Of a DNA stretch of 64,000 bases, positions 62,331-64,000 are shown piece by piece. The stretch covers positions 1,922,001 through 1,986,000 of the forward strand of contig NZ_CP014015.2 of NCBI RefSeq assembly GCF_001559075.2, read 5' to 3'. The number at the start of each line of letters is the position of its first letter. Position 1 is the stretch's first letter. This stretch comes from Citrobacter amalonaticus. GTDB lineage: Bacteria; Pseudomonadota; Gammaproteobacteria; Enterobacterales; Enterobacteriaceae. A model generated the notes under the pieces. The model saw nothing but the letters and a program-made list of their open reading frames with translations, was not told the origin of the DNA and ran no database searches. A program made the translations under genes and the position numbers.

Positions 62331-62972
62331 ATGAAACCCTATCAACGCCAGTTTATTGAGTTTGCGCTTAACAAACAGGTACTCAAGTTTGGCGAGTTCA
62401 CGCTGAAATCCGGGCGCAAGAGCCCCTATTTCTTCAACGCCGGGCTGTTTAATACCGGGCGCGATCTGGCACTGTTAGGCCGTTTTTACGCTGAAGCATT
62501 AGTGGATTCTGGCATTGAATTTGATCTGCTTTTTGGCCCGGCTTACAAAGGTATTCCCATTGCGACGACCACGGCGGTTGCGCTGGCGGAGCATCATGAC
62601 AAAGACTTGCCGTACTGCTTTAACCGCAAAGAAGCCAAAGATCACGGAGAAGGTGGCAATCTGGTTGGCAGCGCATTACAAGGCCGCGTGATGCTGGTAG
62701 ATGATGTGATCACCGCGGGTACGGCAATCCGGGAATCGATGGAAATCATCCAGGCCAACGGTGCAACGCTGGCTGGCGTGCTGATCTCTTTGGATCGTCA
62801 GGAACGCGGACGTGGCGAGATTTCCGCCATTCAGGAAGTTGAGCGTGATTATGGCTGTAAGGTGATTTCCATCATCACCCTAAAAGACCTGATTGCCTAT
62901 CTGGAAGAGAAGCCGGAAATGGCAGAGCATCTGGCAGCAGTGCGGGCGTATCGGGAAGCGTTCGGCGTTTAA
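62331..62972 (+). CDS. pyrE: Orotate phosphoribosyltransferase
   Basis: A 213-residue enzyme making OMP from orotate and PRPP. It has the PRPP-binding motif VMLVDDVITAGTAI and catalytic-loop KDHGEGG. The ATG at 62331 is preferred; length equals E. coli PyrE. Confidence 0.97.
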   Translation: MKPYQRQFIEFALNKQVLKFGEFTLKSGRKSPYFFNAGLFNTGRDLALLGRFYAEALVDSGIEFDLLFGPAYKGIPIATTTAVALAEHHDKDLPYCFNRKEAKDHGEGGNLVGSALQGRVMLVDDVITAGTAIRESMEIIQANGATLAGVLISLDRQERGRGEISAIQEVERDYGCKVISIITLKDLIAYLEEKPEMAEHLAAVRAYREAFGV

Positions 62973-62980
62973 CGTGAGTG

Positions 62981-63006
62981 GCCGGATAACGCGCGCGCTA
63001 TCCGGC
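62981..63006. terminator. REP-like hairpin between pyrE and slmA
   Basis: GCCGGATA and TATCCGGC pair across a 10-nt CG-rich loop. It lies between convergent genes. No T-run follows; it resembles a single REP unit. Confidence 0.6.
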
Positions 63007-63011
63007 AAACA

Positions 63012-63608
63012 TTACTGCAGTTGCGCAGCGAGCAGTGGCCAGCGGGCGTCAAAATCATCCGTAGGACGGTATTTGAATTCGCTACGCACAAAACGGGACA
63101 GCATACCTTCGCAGAAGGCGAGCAGCTGACTTGCCAGTAACGTTTCATCCGTCACGTACCCTTCACCTTCGCGCATCCGCTTTTCCCGCAAGACCTGGCG
63201 CAGTTGTGCTTCAATGCGTTCGAACAGCTGGTTGATACGTCCTTGCAGACGATCCTGTTCAAACATCAACGCATGTCCGGTCAGGATGCGCGTCAGGCCA
63301 GGATTGCGTTCGCCGAAACCCAGAATCAATAACACAATCAGGCGCACACGCGCGTGGGTATCTTTTTCATCTTTCAGAATCAAATTGATACGGGTGATCA
63401 GGCTGTCTTCGATAAACTCAATCAGGCTATCGAACATGCGGGTCTTGCTGGGAAAGTGGCGATATAATGCCGCTTCGGAAACGCCGACAGAAGCCGCCAG
63501 TTTTGCCGTTGTGATGCGCTGGCTTCCATCGCTGGATTCCAGCATCAGCGCCAGAGACTGAAGTATTTCTTCGCGACGATTCCTTTTCGCAGTTTGTTTT
63601 TCTGCCAT
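63012..63608 (-). CDS. slmA: Nucleoid occlusion factor SlmA
   Basis: A 198-residue TetR-fold protein. The N-terminal HTH includes ITTAKLAASVGVSEAALYRHF. It binds SBS sites on the chromosome and blocks FtsZ ring assembly over DNA. The start at 63608 (MAEKQTAKRNRREE) matches E. coli; the longer frame is rejected. Confidence 0.96.
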   Translation of the reverse strand: MAEKQTAKRNRREEILQSLALMLESSDGSQRITTAKLAASVGVSEAALYRHFPSKTRMFDSLIEFIEDSLITRINLILKDEKDTHARVRLIVLLILGFGERNPGLTRILTGHALMFEQDRLQGRINQLFERIEAQLRQVLREKRMREGEGYVTDETLLASQLLAFCEGMLSRFVRSEFKYRPTDDFDARWPLLAAQLQ

Positions 63609-63716
63609 GTTACAAAATACCCCTGAAAATAAGCACTTGCAGGCGAGCATCCACACTATGACCGCAAACACAGGGCTTGCGGTGATGTTATGACGTTATC
63701 GGGATGCGTAACTTTC

Positions 63717-64000
63717 TTACTTACGACCGGAATGGCCGAAACCGCCTTCACCACGGTGGGTGGCATCAAACTCTTCCACCAGATTAAATTCGGCCTGCAC
63801 GACTGGCACAAAGACCATCTGTGCGATACGTTCGCCCGGCTCAATGGTAAAACTGTCCTGACCACGGTTCCAGACGGACACCATTAGCTGCCCCTGATAG
63901 TCAGAATCAATCAACCCCACCAGGTTGCCCAGCACGATACCATGCTTATGGCCCAGGCCAGAACGCGGCAGGATGACGGCAGCCAGAGACGGATCGGCGA
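63717..64000 (-). CDS. dut: dUTP diphosphatase, 5' part cut by window edge
   Basis: The C-terminal 94 codons of trimeric dUTPase are present. They include PRSGLGHKHG, GLIDSDYQGQ, ERIAQMVFVPV and the C-terminal THRGEGGFGHSGRK, which closes the active site. It hydrolyses dUTP to dUMP. Its start lies beyond position 64000. Confidence 0.96.
   Translation of the reverse strand, partial: ADPSLAAVILPRSGLGHKHGIVLGNLVGLIDSDYQGQLMVSVWNRGQDSFTIEPGERIAQMVFVPVVQAEFNLVEEFDATHRGEGGFGHSGRK

Overview
The window is a chromosomal segment of an enterobacterium of the Escherichia/Salmonella/Citrobacter group. The right half follows the E. coli K-12 order around selC and pyrE almost gene for gene (selC, yicJ, yicI, yicH, xanP, gltS, recG, trmH, spoT, rpoZ, gmk, ligB, yicG, yicC, rph, pyrE, slmA, dut). 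The left half carries accessory loci known from Salmonella and Citrobacter: a D-glucosaminate (dga) operon, a CigR-family gene, a K99-like fimbrial cluster and a RegA-like AraC regulator. A Citrobacter, perhaps C. rodentium, is the best guess. This is inference, because no species marker is present.

Layout. 1-5.4 kb: a cellobiose-type beta-glucoside PTS operon on the minus strand (EIIB, EIIC, GH1 phospho-beta-glucosidase, EIIA, ERIC repeat, outer-membrane porin) with a divergent LacI-type repressor and two operator-like palindromes. 5.4-6.3 kb: yicS and a GNAT acetyltransferase. 6.4-13.9 kb: dgaR and the sigma-54-dependent dgaABCDEF operon, which imports D-glucosaminate by a mannose-family PTS and converts it to KDPG and then pyruvate plus glyceraldehyde-3-phosphate. 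14.0-14.8 kb: nlpA. 15.7-22.1 kb: a chaperone-usher fimbrial operon with two chaperones and a terminal LuxR-type regulator, lying between nlpA and yicL.

23.0-37.9 kb is the yicL-selC interval, the site used by SPI-3 in Salmonella. It holds a CigR-family gene, a K99/F5-type fimbrial cluster (pilin, usher, chaperone, adhesin-like subunit, two minor subunits), a serine protease autotransporter of the SPATE class, a small LuxR-type HTH protein, an AraC/RegA-type activator, a gene remnant, a DUF1471 peptide, an old-yellow-enzyme reductase and a second GNAT protein, ending at tRNA-Sec. Much of it is AT-rich, which fits horizontal acquisition. No integrase is visible.

38.2-48.9 kb: the yicJ-yicI xyloside pair, then a cassette absent at this position in K-12 (FucP-like MFS transporter, RpiR regulator, GH4 phospho-glycosidase, PTS EIICB) before yicH. 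49-64 kb: conserved housekeeping genes. They include the gmk-rpoZ-spoT-trmH-recG operon and an apparently intact rph with the pyrE attenuator; the window ends inside dut.

The most notable observation is that the SPATE gene is out of frame with its own extended signal peptide. A GTG start with a good ribosome-binding site and an ESPR-like N-terminus are separated from the 1241-codon main frame by a run of eight A residues. One extra A would give an unbroken 1281-residue SPATE. This could be phase variation, slippage, recent inactivation or a sequencing error.
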